A DNA stretch of 64,000 bases from G963674665 sp964609625 (GTDB lineage Bacteria; Desulfobacterota; Desulfovibrionia; Desulfovibrionales; Desulfovibrionaceae): assembly GCA_964609625.1 (NCBI GenBank), contig CAZSRS010000003.1:153935-217934 (forward strand), read 5' to 3'. A program made the position numbers and the translations under genes. Positions 39,960 through 48,942 of the stretch are shown here, piece by piece. The notes beneath the pieces were generated by a model, which did no database searches, was not told the origin of the DNA, and saw only the letters and a program-made list of their open reading frames with translations. The stretch's first letter is position 1. Each line of letters opens with the position of its first letter.

Positions 39960-41411
39960 ATGCCCCTGGAATACAAGACAACCAACGTGTGGGATGCCTT
40001 TGCCTCGGACGAACACCGCCAGGCCATGCATGACCTTGCCACCCGCTACCTGGACTTCCTCTCCGCCAACAAGACCGAGCGCCAGGTCATTGCCTGGTGC
40101 GAGGAGCACGCTCACAAGGCAGGATTCGGAGAACCCACACTTTCCGACGAGTCGGTGAAGGTCATGCGCTCCTTCCGGGGCAAGTCATTGTTTCTGGCGC
40201 GTCGGGGCAAACAGCCGCTGGTCAAGGGATTCAGGCTCATCTGTGCCCATGCCGACAGCCCCCGCTTGGATCTCAAACAACGCCCCCTGTATGAGGAGTG
40301 CGGTGTGGGGCAGGCCAAGACGCACTATTACGGCGGCATCCGCAAGCATCAGTGGCTGGCGCGCCCTTTGGCCTTGCATGGCGTGGTGGTCAAGACGGAC
40401 GGTACGGTCGTGGCCGTGAGCATCGGCGAGGCGGCCGATGAGCCTGTGTTCACGGTTCCTGATCTACTGCCGCACCTGGCCGCGGATCAGAACGAGAAAA
40501 AGCTGTCCAAGGCCTTTGAAGCCGAAAAGTTGAACATTGTCGTGGGGCATGCTCCATGGCGCAACGGACAGGAAGAGGAACAAACCCCCGCCCCCGCGGA
40601 GAGTGGGGAAAAGAAACCCATCAGACGGCACGTGTTGGAGATTCTGCACGACAAGTACGGTATAGAGGAAGAGGACCTTTTCAGCGCAGAGCTTCAGGCC
40701 GTGCCGGCCGGACCGGCGCGCTACGTTGGACTGGACCGTGCTCTGATCGGAGGCTACGGTCAGGACGACCGCGTCTGCGTCTTTTTGGGGCTGGAGGCCC
40801 TGCTCCACGCGGAGTCCGACGCTGACGACGCACCCGAGCACACGCAGATCCTGGTCGTCTGGGACAAGGAAGAGATCGGCTCGGACGGCTCCACAGGGGC
40901 GAAATCCTACTTCTTCGAGCACTGCATGCAGGAGCTGTTGGCCGTCTGGGGACAGGAGCATCGCGTAGCCGACGGGCCGGAGACCTGCGGCCTGAACCTG
41001 GCCATGGCCATGTATAACGGCAAGGCCATCTCAGCCGACGTGCACGGCGCACTGGACCCCGACTACCAGGACCTGCACGAGAAGCTCAACGCCGCGCTCA
41101 TCGGGCACGGACCGGTGTTCTGCAAGTTCACGGGGCATCGGGGCAAGTACGGCGCCAACGACGCCCACGCCGAATACGTGGCCTGGCTGCGCGGCCTCAT
41201 GGCCCGGGCCGGCGTGCCCTGGCAGATGGCCGAGCTGGGCAAGGTCGATATCGGCGGAGGAGGTACGGTGGCCAAACACTTGGCGGTCTATGGCATGGAC
41301 ATCATCGACTTCGGTCCGCCACTGCTGTCCATGCATAGTCCTTTCGAATTGGCTAGCACTGCGGACATCTACGCCACGCTGCGTGCCTTCGAGGTATTTT
41401 TGAAGAGCTGA
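39960..41411 (+). CDS. M18 family aspartyl-type aminopeptidase
   Basis: This 483-residue zinc aminopeptidase removes N-terminal, often acidic, residues. Metal-binding regions are ICAHADSPRLD (about 98-108), the loop around GGYGQDDRVCVF, the catalytic Glu pair in WDKEEIGSDG, and the C-terminal LLSMHSPFELAS, where His binds zinc. The length suits the family's dodecameric enzymes. GGAG is just before the ATG. It follows selA by 22 bases. A 13-residue Pro/Glu insertion near 207 (QEEEQTPAPAESG) looks like a surface loop. Confidence 0.93.
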   Translation: MPLEYKTTNVWDAFASDEHRQAMHDLATRYLDFLSANKTERQVIAWCEEHAHKAGFGEPTLSDESVKVMRSFRGKSLFLARRGKQPLVKGFRLICAHADSPRLDLKQRPLYEECGVGQAKTHYYGGIRKHQWLARPLALHGVVVKTDGTVVAVSIGEAADEPVFTVPDLLPHLAADQNEKKLSKAFEAEKLNIVVGHAPWRNGQEEEQTPAPAESGEKKPIRRHVLEILHDKYGIEEEDLFSAELQAVPAGPARYVGLDRALIGGYGQDDRVCVFLGLEALLHAESDADDAPEHTQILVVWDKEEIGSDGSTGAKSYFFEHCMQELLAVWGQEHRVADGPETCGLNLAMAMYNGKAISADVHGALDPDYQDLHEKLNAALIGHGPVFCKFTGHRGKYGANDAHAEYVAWLRGLMARAGVPWQMAELGKVDIGGGGTVAKHLAVYGMDIIDFGPPLLSMHSPFELASTADIYATLRAFEVFLKS

Positions 41412-41712
41412 GGCCCGGAACTTTCGGGAATTCCTAGATGCCATCCGGATTAAATGGGACAGGCGAAATCAAGTTTGGGACAGGCAAATATTTCGTGAGA
41501 TGTAAAAATGGAACCTGTTTATGGTTACAATAACACCTGCGAAGCTTGGAATGGTCTTCTTCCAGCTCGTCCCTGGCCCGCTATGGAGGACTTCATGACA
41601 AGAAAGTCGGCTCGGATCCAAGCGCAAGTCCGTCATCCCGCCCCCAGAGCGAGCCGAAGCACCACGAGCCGTTAAACGCCCCGCGTTCAAACGCATGGTT
41701 GGACCCCCATGC
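41412..41712. other. intergenic region holding the left end of the transposase unit
   Basis: Two head-to-tail copies of GGGACAGGC lie at 41456-41464 and 41477-41485. The rest, down to the transposase stop at 41713, has no recognisable gene or strong hairpin. Confidence 0.6.
41456..41490. repeat. paired REP-like motifs left of the Y1 transposase gene
   Basis: GGGACAGGCGAAAT (41456-41469) and GGGACAGGCAAATA (41477-41490) are direct copies. The second is the inverted partner of the motif at 42695-42709. Confidence 0.75.
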
Positions 41713-42621
41713 TCAGGTTTCGGACAGATGCCTGAGGGAGAAGCTGCCTTCGAGCCCAGGGATCATCTTGGGCTCGCGACCGACAGCCGAACGCAGGCCG
41801 AAACGTCGGGCCATGTCCTGCACAAAGCGCCGTGAGCCGATGACGCCGCTGTCGGTGAAATATCGGCACCGCTGCATGAAGCGCTCGCCAGCAGTGATCC
41901 TGAAATCCCGGCTGCGCTCCTTCTCCAGTATCTCTTGCGGAATCGTGCCCATGCCCCTATCCATGGCCCCGAGTTCGTACAGGAATCCCCGGTACTGCGT
42001 GAGACGTTCGGATTCGTCGATCCCCCATTCCGCCAGTCCAAAGTCCATGGACAGCAGGCTGTCTGCATTACCGCGCTGCACGTGATAGGCCAGGGAGCAC
42101 CAGCGATAATCCTCCGGCCGCGCCACAAGGCCGGCGCGCACCGGGTTGAGGTCGATGTAGGCCAGGCAATTCACCAGGGTTCTGCCGTCCTCCACGAGCA
42201 CACTCTTGAAGCGATCCCCCCAGAAATACCCTCGCCGTTTGTGCACCTTGTTGTAGTAACGCGAGAACGTCTGCTTCACCTCACCCACGAATTCGGACAG
42301 GCTCGACCACTTGTTCCGTAACTCGGCCAATTGCTTTGCCCCTGCCTCGGCCTTTTCCCCGTATCGCGACTTGAAGCGCTGCAATACCTCTTCGTCGCTG
42401 ACCTCACTCCCCGGAAAAATACGCACCAGGAGATGAAAATGATTGCCCATGATGCAAAATCCGAGAATGTTGACGAAATACAGCTCGGCGAAACGCCTGA
42501 TCAGGGAAACCAGATAGTCCTTCTCCACCGCCCCCAAAGGATGACCGTCCAGGGCTGCGTGCGACATGACATGATAAGTGGCTGGACCATCATCGAAAAG
42601 CATGCGGGCGCTGCGCGGCAT
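41713..42621 (-). CDS. REP-associated tyrosine transposase (Y1/IS200-like)
   Basis: This 302-residue protein is a Y1 transposase related to IS200/IS605 enzymes. It has the HUH motif in GNHFHLLVRIF (about 59-69), the candidate nucleophile in FSRYYNKVHKRRGYFWGDRFKS, and the family segment LAYIDLNPVRAGLV. A C-terminal extension of about 130 residues is longer than IS200 TnpA. GAGG precedes the ATG at 42621. Inverted GGGACAGGC motifs flank the gene. Such enzymes usually process nearby REP palindromes rather than move as full insertion sequences. Confidence 0.9.
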   Translation of the reverse strand: MPRSARMLFDDGPATYHVMSHAALDGHPLGAVEKDYLVSLIRRFAELYFVNILGFCIMGNHFHLLVRIFPGSEVSDEEVLQRFKSRYGEKAEAGAKQLAELRNKWSSLSEFVGEVKQTFSRYYNKVHKRRGYFWGDRFKSVLVEDGRTLVNCLAYIDLNPVRAGLVARPEDYRWCSLAYHVQRGNADSLLSMDFGLAEWGIDESERLTQYRGFLYELGAMDRGMGTIPQEILEKERSRDFRITAGERFMQRCRYFTDSGVIGSRRFVQDMARRFGLRSAVGREPKMIPGLEGSFSLRHLSET

Positions 42622-42694
42622 GAGGGCCTCCTCTGTGCTGCGGGTGACGAACACGGCCTCGCCAATATGATTTGTTTCACTATCTCAGTCAAGT

Positions 42695-42709
42695 AATTTT
42701 GCCTGTCCC
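42695..42709. repeat. REP-like motif right of the Y1 transposase gene
   Basis: AATTTTGCCTGTCCC is the inverted partner of 41477-41490, about 75 bases upstream of the transposase start. Confidence 0.75.
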
Positions 42710-42731
42710 TTTTCTTATTACTGCGGCAAAC

Positions 42732-42760
42732 GCCCGGCTGCGGGAAACCCGCAGCCGGGC
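42732..42760 (-). terminator. terminator of the molybdoenzyme gene
   Basis: GCCCGGCTGCGGG and CCCGCAGCCGGGC form a perfect 13-bp stem with an AAA loop, starting 7 bases after the molybdoenzyme stop in the direction of transcription. A short TTT follows on the minus strand. It would isolate this gene from the transposase. Confidence 0.7.
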
Positions 42761-42767
42761 TAGCTTG

Positions 42768-45506
42768 TCAAGCCCCGGGCTTTTCCACACGGCATTTAAT
42801 GTACTTCAGTAGTGGCGTACCACCCGTGGACTCGGTCTCATCCGGCTTCATCAATGCGCCGGGCACGTTGACTCCGCCCATGTCCGGATAGCGCAAATCA
42901 CCTTCCAGGCCACGTAAATGGCCGAATCCCCCGGCAGCGCCGAGCACTCCAGGCATGATATCCTCGGTGGGGTGCGCTGGAAGCACGCAAGTGCCCCAAG
43001 GAGAAATCAGCAAGGCCGGATCACCCTCCTTGATTCCCAGCCCTGCGGCCTGTCCGGCATTGATCCATAACTCGTTGCGGCCGCGTAGCTTCATGAGCTG
43101 CCAGTTATTAAATGTGGAGCAGTGCTCATGCTGATGCAGCCTGAAGTTTCCAAAAATGAACGGGTAATCGTCATCGGGTTGGAGATCCTCGCGCGGCGGT
43201 TTGTAGTCGGGCAAGGGATCAACACCCTTCTCCTCGCTTACGGGGTTCACAAAGTTGTACTTGCCTGTCTTGGACTTGCCGGAAGAGCCATATCCCGCCG
43301 GCGGGTTGATGGAACCCCACTCCCTGTACTTATAGTAGGCTGCTTGGTCTGTTATGAAAAAACCCTTGGCCTTGAGTTCGTCATAAGACCAGGGTGTCCC
43401 GGCAAGCATGTTGCGCAGGGGCTCTTCGATGTCCTCCCAGGGAAAATGCTGCCCCAGGCCGAGACGTTGCGCCAAGCCTTTGGTAATAGCGAACATGGTC
43501 CTGGTTTCGTACATAGGCTGTACCACCTGAGCGTAGTATGAAAGAAAAGACTCGTAAAGCCAGTCCGCGATGAGCTGCGGCTGCTCCAGCCAAGTGCATT
43601 CCGGCAGCACCACATCTGCCAGCAGCGCAGTGTTGCACATGAATGCATCGATGACGAGACAGAAATCCAGCTTTCCGATCGCCCGCGCCACGGAAGCTGT
43701 ATTTCCCCAAGTAAGCACCGGATCGCCCCAATACATGACCAGCCCCTTGATATGTCCAGCATTGACCTGAGCTTCAAAACGCGCTGGAGACCAGCCTGCC
43801 CAGAGGTCGAATTTTTCGATTTTCGGCGCAGGCTTGGCTGAGGGTTTCTGCTGTCCATCGGCCCAGGGCGAGCCGAGCTTACGCTTGAAAGGCAGGGACG
43901 GCCCACCAGGGGCGTCGAAACAACCACAAAGGCCGTTCAAAGCCTGTACCGCGGCAGTGGCCCAATGGGCATTGGGCGTTTGGGCCAGACCTGTCCAGGA
44001 AATGGCGCCCTTGCTCCCGGCCGCGGCGAATTCACGGGCTACTTCGACGATGGTCTGGGCCGGGACGCCGCTGATAGCCGCAGCCCACTCAGGAGTTCGG
44101 GGCGTGCCGTCCTCCTTACCCAACACCCGAGCCCGGAACTGCTCGAAGCCCGTGGTCCACTGCTCTACAAAGCTCTTGTCGTAGAGTTCTTCGCTAATAA
44201 TCACATAGGCCATGGCCATGGCGACGGCTCCGTCCGTGGCCGGCTTGAGAGGCACCCAGCGCGTGGCCTTCGCAGCGGTTTCTGATTTGCGAGGATCGAA
44301 CACCACCAGCTTGGCGCCGCGCTTCAGGGCGTCCTTGAACTCCCCAACCTTGCGCTGACCGTAGGAAGTCGACAACTCGTTGACCCCGAAGTGCAGGATG
44401 TACTCCGATTCCCGATAATTCAGCCAGGGACGTTTATCGTTGAGCGTATGCTCGTTGGACATACGGTTGGAGTTGTCACACATGGTTCTGTGCGTGCCCA
44501 TGGGGCAGCCCAGGGCATCGAACAGGGCTTCATGCACCCAACGGTTATAGTCGTTACCCCGGAAATAGGCCAGTTTCCCTTCCGGGATGGCGGTTATGCC
44601 CTGCACGGCCCTGTCCAAAGCTTCGTCCCAGGAGGCCTTGCGGAAACGCCCCCCCTCACGAATCAACGGAGCTTTGAGACGATAGGCGCTGTACAGGTGC
44701 TTGGGATTGCCCCCCCCTTTGGGGCAGAGTTTGCCGGCACTTTTCGGGTCACCCTTGAGACCGCCCACTCCCGTGAGAATGCCGTCCTCCAGACGAGCCT
44801 CCATGCCGCACAACGCGCCGCAGGTGTAACAATGGGTATTCACCGTGCGCTTGTCCTCCTCCGGCCAGGGACCGGGCTCCACGGTAAAGGACCCTGTGTC
44901 GATGCCCATGGCCTCAGCCGCGGCGGACAAGCCTGCGGCGGCTGTCGGAGTGGCGAGGACTTCCGCCAGACAGTTCGCAAGCTCCCTGTAAACGGGCTCC
45001 TGGGCTGCTTCCCGCAACTGCGCACAGAACAACGGTACCCAAGCCCCGAAAGTTCCCTGAACGAATCCCACGCAAAGCTCTTGCGGCCCCTGTTCCAGAA
45101 GCACGGCCGCCAGTTCGAGTTCCACGGCCACATGATCTTCAAGATCAGGATATGTCGCCCTGGGACGCAATCCAGCCTTGCGGAAAACCTCACGCAGAAC
45201 CTGCAGCGGTTTTTGCATCACCAGGGGTGTTCCGGTCGCATGGACGGATTCGTAAGGGAAGACAGGCATGGGACCGGCATTAAGGAACAGATCAGCATAT
45301 TCGTAGCTCAAAGCCTTGTACAAGTTGTCTATGGGCATGGCCGTTATGGCCGAAGCCAGGGCCTGTTGTGCTTGCGTGCCCCTGCGCAGGGGTTCCTTAC
45401 CCTTTTCCTGCAAGAGACGCACAGTATCCTTGGCAATTTCATCGCGAAGGAGCAGGGAAAATAGTCTAAAGGCCATTGCTTGGGACGTCACGGTTGAGTC
45501 ACTCAT
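42768..45506 (-). CDS. TorD-type chaperone domain fused to a molybdopterin oxidoreductase
   Basis: This 912-residue protein has two parts. Residues 1-200 resemble a TorD/DmsD/NarJ chaperone: all-helical, FRLFSLLL at 13-20, LSYEYADLF at 66-74 and the signature DLEDHVAVELELAAVLL at 121-137. From about 220 it is a DMSO-reductase-family enzyme: [4Fe-4S] ligands C226, C229, C233 and C261, a likely molybdenum Cys at 343 in THRTMCDNSNR, and a C-terminal cofactor domain from about 790. The Cys ligand favours the PsrA/PhsA/ArrA-like branch. There is no Tat signal, so it is probably cytoplasmic. No Fe-S or membrane partner gene is adjacent. GGAGG precedes the ATG. The substrate is unknown. Confidence 0.9.
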   Translation of the reverse strand: MSDSTVTSQAMAFRLFSLLLRDEIAKDTVRLLQEKGKEPLRRGTQAQQALASAITAMPIDNLYKALSYEYADLFLNAGPMPVFPYESVHATGTPLVMQKPLQVLREVFRKAGLRPRATYPDLEDHVAVELELAAVLLEQGPQELCVGFVQGTFGAWVPLFCAQLREAAQEPVYRELANCLAEVLATPTAAAGLSAAAEAMGIDTGSFTVEPGPWPEEDKRTVNTHCYTCGALCGMEARLEDGILTGVGGLKGDPKSAGKLCPKGGGNPKHLYSAYRLKAPLIREGGRFRKASWDEALDRAVQGITAIPEGKLAYFRGNDYNRWVHEALFDALGCPMGTHRTMCDNSNRMSNEHTLNDKRPWLNYRESEYILHFGVNELSTSYGQRKVGEFKDALKRGAKLVVFDPRKSETAAKATRWVPLKPATDGAVAMAMAYVIISEELYDKSFVEQWTTGFEQFRARVLGKEDGTPRTPEWAAAISGVPAQTIVEVAREFAAAGSKGAISWTGLAQTPNAHWATAAVQALNGLCGCFDAPGGPSLPFKRKLGSPWADGQQKPSAKPAPKIEKFDLWAGWSPARFEAQVNAGHIKGLVMYWGDPVLTWGNTASVARAIGKLDFCLVIDAFMCNTALLADVVLPECTWLEQPQLIADWLYESFLSYYAQVVQPMYETRTMFAITKGLAQRLGLGQHFPWEDIEEPLRNMLAGTPWSYDELKAKGFFITDQAAYYKYREWGSINPPAGYGSSGKSKTGKYNFVNPVSEEKGVDPLPDYKPPREDLQPDDDYPFIFGNFRLHQHEHCSTFNNWQLMKLRGRNELWINAGQAAGLGIKEGDPALLISPWGTCVLPAHPTEDIMPGVLGAAGGFGHLRGLEGDLRYPDMGGVNVPGALMKPDETESTGGTPLLKYIKCRVEKPGA

Positions 45507-46166
45507 GTATATCCTCCGTTAATATATTATGTATTATGTTACACAGGCCCCAGGGCAGCACCTCCGCATCGCCATCACGTCTGTTGCCGTGCTGCCAGGA
45601 GCGTGTCGAGCACCTGTAGGCCTGTGCTGCTCTTCGGACCACTGAGGCCGTCAGAGGAGCGCGATCCCCCATGCCTTGCCAGGGTGACTCAGTCCACGGA
45701 ACTGGCCGCCGCTCAATCCTGTCTGAAGCACTGTCGGACGCATGGTGGTCAATACTCTCCTTTTATTGTCACCATAACCATTATGCAAGATTTTACTGTT
45801 GCGTGAGAAAAATAATTATCAATATTTCGTACGTGTTTTCATTGTTCAGGTAAATGTTGCGGTTATGAGCGTTCTGGGGCAATCAGGAAACAAACGCTTG
45901 TGCATTCCTGGACAAAGCACCCGGGGCAATCCAAACACTATCGCCTCGATCCGCCTCGATACAGAAGGCACGGACTTCATTACAGACGTCAGAAATAAGG
46001 TCTGGAGGATGGTGGACTCAAACTCCAGGGCGAACCGCTTACAGCCGAAGAAAAACTGATTGGTGTGGTCTGGATTGGGGCGAGCTTTTGTTGCACACTG
46101 GAAATGAGGGAAGCCGCGGACCCTGGACAGGTTGTCCGGCTCCTTGGCTCGCGGGAAATGACACGA
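45507..46166. other. 660-bp intergenic region upstream of the molybdoenzyme gene
   Basis: No convincing gene was found. An open frame at about 45799-46059 has no family resemblance. On the minus strand, CACAGGCC (plus 45622-45629 complement) can pair with GGCCTGTG (complement of plus 45542-45549), giving a possible leader stem before the molybdoenzyme start. AT-rich sequence near 45515-45540 may include its promoter. Confidence 0.5.
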
Positions 46167-48839
46167 TCATTCGGGGGCAGGAGCGTCAGGGCCTTGCCCG
46201 CGGGCATCCACGCCTGTCTGCTGCTTCTGGAGCAGCCCGGCCAGATAGCGGCAGGTGTTCACGCCGATGAGCGGATAGAGCTTCATGATCTCCAGAAAAT
46301 GTGCGGAGCGGATCACCAGCAGATCGACATCCCGCGCCGCCACGTAGTCACACTCCGCGGGGCGGTCCGAAAACAGTTCCAGGGCGCCGAAGAACTCCCC
46401 TGCCCCGATTTCCCTCTGTTGACCGTCCTGGGTGCGGGCCGTGATCGCGCCCGCGCTGATCAGGTGCAGGCCGGCCAAGGGCTCGCCCCGGCGGATCAAT
46501 GTCTCCCCCTGCCCGTGTCCGGCGCGCTCGATGATGGAGGCAACGGCCCGCAGCTCTCGGATGCCCAAGCCGCTGAAGACGTCGAAGCGTTGCAGACTCT
46601 GTACACGATGGATGATCGAGGGCATGGTCGCCTCCTTGCCAAGGCAGCGTTCACTTGCGTAGCGCGCGGCCAGGCGCACGTCCTGTTCGGTGTCGTCGGT
46701 CCGGGCCTGGGTCGCCGAAAGCAGCCGTGGACCGGCGTACGCCTGACCCACGGTGCACAGGGCCAGAAGCCGGGTCACGGGGTCGGGGTCGGCGCACAGA
46801 CCGTGGAGCACCCTGGCAGGAGTATCGTCCAGCCTCAGGGGCAGCACCCGCCGCCCCCTGGCGATGCGTTCGTCGTCAGGTATGGAATCCACCAAAGGCA
46901 CGATGCGGGACGCGGTCACCGGGTCGAGCACCGCCTCCAAGAGTTCCACCGCGGCCGCCGCGTCTCCGGAGTTCACCGCCTCGAAGACCAGGCGCATGTC
47001 CTTGTGCCGCACCCACAGGCCCAGGAACACGAGGTCCAGATCGGCCAAGCGCCGTTCGTGGAGGTGCTGCAGCAGCATGTCCACACTCGCCCCTTGTTCT
47101 CCCCTTTCCAGCGTACGCGCGGCCATGAGGCTGTGGTAGGCAGCCGTCAGCATGCGCCCCAGAAACGGGGTGATGTCCGCGTCGCGCAGCCTGGCCAGGC
47201 GCATGACCTCGAGTATGCCCCGCTGCACCCTGGGGGGGCTGTGCGGTAGGGCCTGTTCCAGCAGGGGTGCGGCCTCGGCGCCGTAACGGGACAATGCGTC
47301 CACGGCTGCCCGGCGCACGGGTTCCGTGTCGTCCAATAGGCCGAGGAGCGGGTTCAAAGCGCTGCAATCCCGGCTCAAGGCAAAGGAGGCTGCGGCTGCG
47401 GCCCTGGTCTGCTCCTCCGGGTCACGCAGCAGGGGCAGGGCCGTGTCCTGGTCCAGGTCCGGGATGTCCAGCTCGGCCACGAGGTCCAGCACCGCCTCGG
47501 GGTAGGTTTCCGGCGACATGACCTCCTGCTCCGGCTCTTCGGGCTCGGCATGGCCCAGGGCCGCGTCGCCGAAGCGGTCGAAGTCGAGCCCCTTTTCCGC
47601 CATGACTTGCTTGAGTCCCGCGCCGTAGCCGCGCCGAAAGCGGAAGGCCTCCCAGGCCCAGACCAGTGCCAGGACAATGGCCAGGACGGACAACTGCCGC
47701 GCCGAGAATTCCGGCTTCAGGGCGATGATCAGCAGTGCCCCGCCAATGGTGGAGGCCTGACAGAGCATGCCGCGCACCACGATCTGGCTCCAGGCGGCGA
47801 TCTCCCTGGGCAGCAGCGAGTGCAGCCTTTTCGTCAGCGGCCCCAATGCGGCGCGCTGCAGGAAGATGGTCGAGAATTGGGCATAGGCCGCGGCCCACAG
47901 ATTGAAGAACACCGCCATGACCGAAAAGGCGAAACACTGGTTCAGGGGCGCGGCCATGGCCACGCTACGTGTGGAGAGCCGGTCGTAGACTCCCCCCAGG
48001 GCCAGGATACCCGCGAAGGTGACGCAGGTCGTGGCGCCCCGGAACCAGCCCAGGAAGGACAGCAGTTCCTGCTCCGAGGCAAAGGCGGCTTCGGCCACCA
48101 CGCCGAACTGGTACGTCAGGATGGGCAGGATGAGGTTGGGCAGCACCGCGCAGGCGCAGAGAAAGCGAAAGATGGGATAGCGCTCGAAACAGGCGGCCAG
48201 CATGGACAACCCTTGGCGGGGCGCGGTCCTTCCCACGCGCGCCCCGGCGCCCTTGGGCCACAGGGCGAACAGGCCCCCCGCCAGGAGCACGTTGGCCGCG
48301 GCGCAGGGCAGGAGTACCGCGTCGATGCCCAGGGCCAGGGCCAGGGGCCCAGAGGCCAGGCTGCCCAGCGTGCCCCCCACCACCTGGGCCAGCATGAACA
48401 GCCGGAACAGGCGTTTGCCCTGCCGGGCGTCGAACATCTCCTGGGTCAGGTTCCAAAGATACACCAGCAGGAACGCGTCCATCAGGATCATCAGCAGGTA
48501 GAGGAGGGGGTAGACCAGGTCCGCCTCGGTGGATACAAGCAGATACAGCCCGGCCTGGGCCAGCCCGGCGCCGCACAGAAACCCGATGAGCATGCGCCGG
48601 TCCGAGACCCTGGCGCCCAAACGGCGGCAGATGCTGAACACGAGCAGGGAGAGCGCGCCTCCCATGCAGAGCATGAGCGGGATGGAGCCGGGGCCGTAGC
48701 GCTTGATGAAGGAGGCGTCCACATAGTTGCGGAAGATGGCGAAGAACAGGAAGACCAGCAGAAACAACAGCGCGGAGCGGGCAGTGGCGTTGTATTCGCG
48801 GGGGTAGACCCGAAGATATCGTTCGACGAAAAGCTTCAT
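46167..48839 (-). CDS. transporter-like membrane protein with HEAT repeats and cNMP-binding domain
   Basis: This 890-residue protein has about 12 hydrophobic helices in residues 1-410, resembling the ATP/ADP translocase-like or MFS carriers. Residues about 440-730 are alanine- and leucine-rich HEAT-like helices (ALPLLRDPEEQTRAAAAASFAL; LNPLLGLLDDTEPVRRAAVDAL). Residues about 750-875 form a Crp-type cyclic-nucleotide-binding domain; its phosphate cassette reads GEFFGALELFSDRPAE, with the Arg shifted from the canonical position. The ATG follows AGAGG. Regulation of transport by a nucleotide is plausible, but substrate and ligand are unknown. Confidence 0.8.
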   Translation of the reverse strand: MKLFVERYLRVYPREYNATARSALLFLLVFLFFAIFRNYVDASFIKRYGPGSIPLMLCMGGALSLLVFSICRRLGARVSDRRMLIGFLCGAGLAQAGLYLLVSTEADLVYPLLYLLMILMDAFLLVYLWNLTQEMFDARQGKRLFRLFMLAQVVGGTLGSLASGPLALALGIDAVLLPCAAANVLLAGGLFALWPKGAGARVGRTAPRQGLSMLAACFERYPIFRFLCACAVLPNLILPILTYQFGVVAEAAFASEQELLSFLGWFRGATTCVTFAGILALGGVYDRLSTRSVAMAAPLNQCFAFSVMAVFFNLWAAAYAQFSTIFLQRAALGPLTKRLHSLLPREIAAWSQIVVRGMLCQASTIGGALLIIALKPEFSARQLSVLAIVLALVWAWEAFRFRRGYGAGLKQVMAEKGLDFDRFGDAALGHAEPEEPEQEVMSPETYPEAVLDLVAELDIPDLDQDTALPLLRDPEEQTRAAAAASFALSRDCSALNPLLGLLDDTEPVRRAAVDALSRYGAEAAPLLEQALPHSPPRVQRGILEVMRLARLRDADITPFLGRMLTAAYHSLMAARTLERGEQGASVDMLLQHLHERRLADLDLVFLGLWVRHKDMRLVFEAVNSGDAAAAVELLEAVLDPVTASRIVPLVDSIPDDERIARGRRVLPLRLDDTPARVLHGLCADPDPVTRLLALCTVGQAYAGPRLLSATQARTDDTEQDVRLAARYASERCLGKEATMPSIIHRVQSLQRFDVFSGLGIRELRAVASIIERAGHGQGETLIRRGEPLAGLHLISAGAITARTQDGQQREIGAGEFFGALELFSDRPAECDYVAARDVDLLVIRSAHFLEIMKLYPLIGVNTCRYLAGLLQKQQTGVDARGQGPDAPAPE

Positions 48840-48942
48840 GCAGCCTCTGTCCGAAGCGTGGACCAGCGCGGGCAGTGCATGATATGCAAGGCCTTGCGTC
48901 GTTGCAACAGCGAACTCTCAAGTCTCGCTGCCCCGGCGCTGC

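Noticed and set aside
41456..42709. A complete insertion sequence with target-site duplication
   Set aside because: The GGGACAGGC motifs bound the gene but no duplicated target or subterminal hairpin pair is evident, so a REP-associated unit fits better.
45799..46059. An 86-codon open frame in the gap upstream of the molybdoenzyme gene
   Set aside because: No ribosome-binding site, odd composition and no recognisable family; listed only as intergenic.
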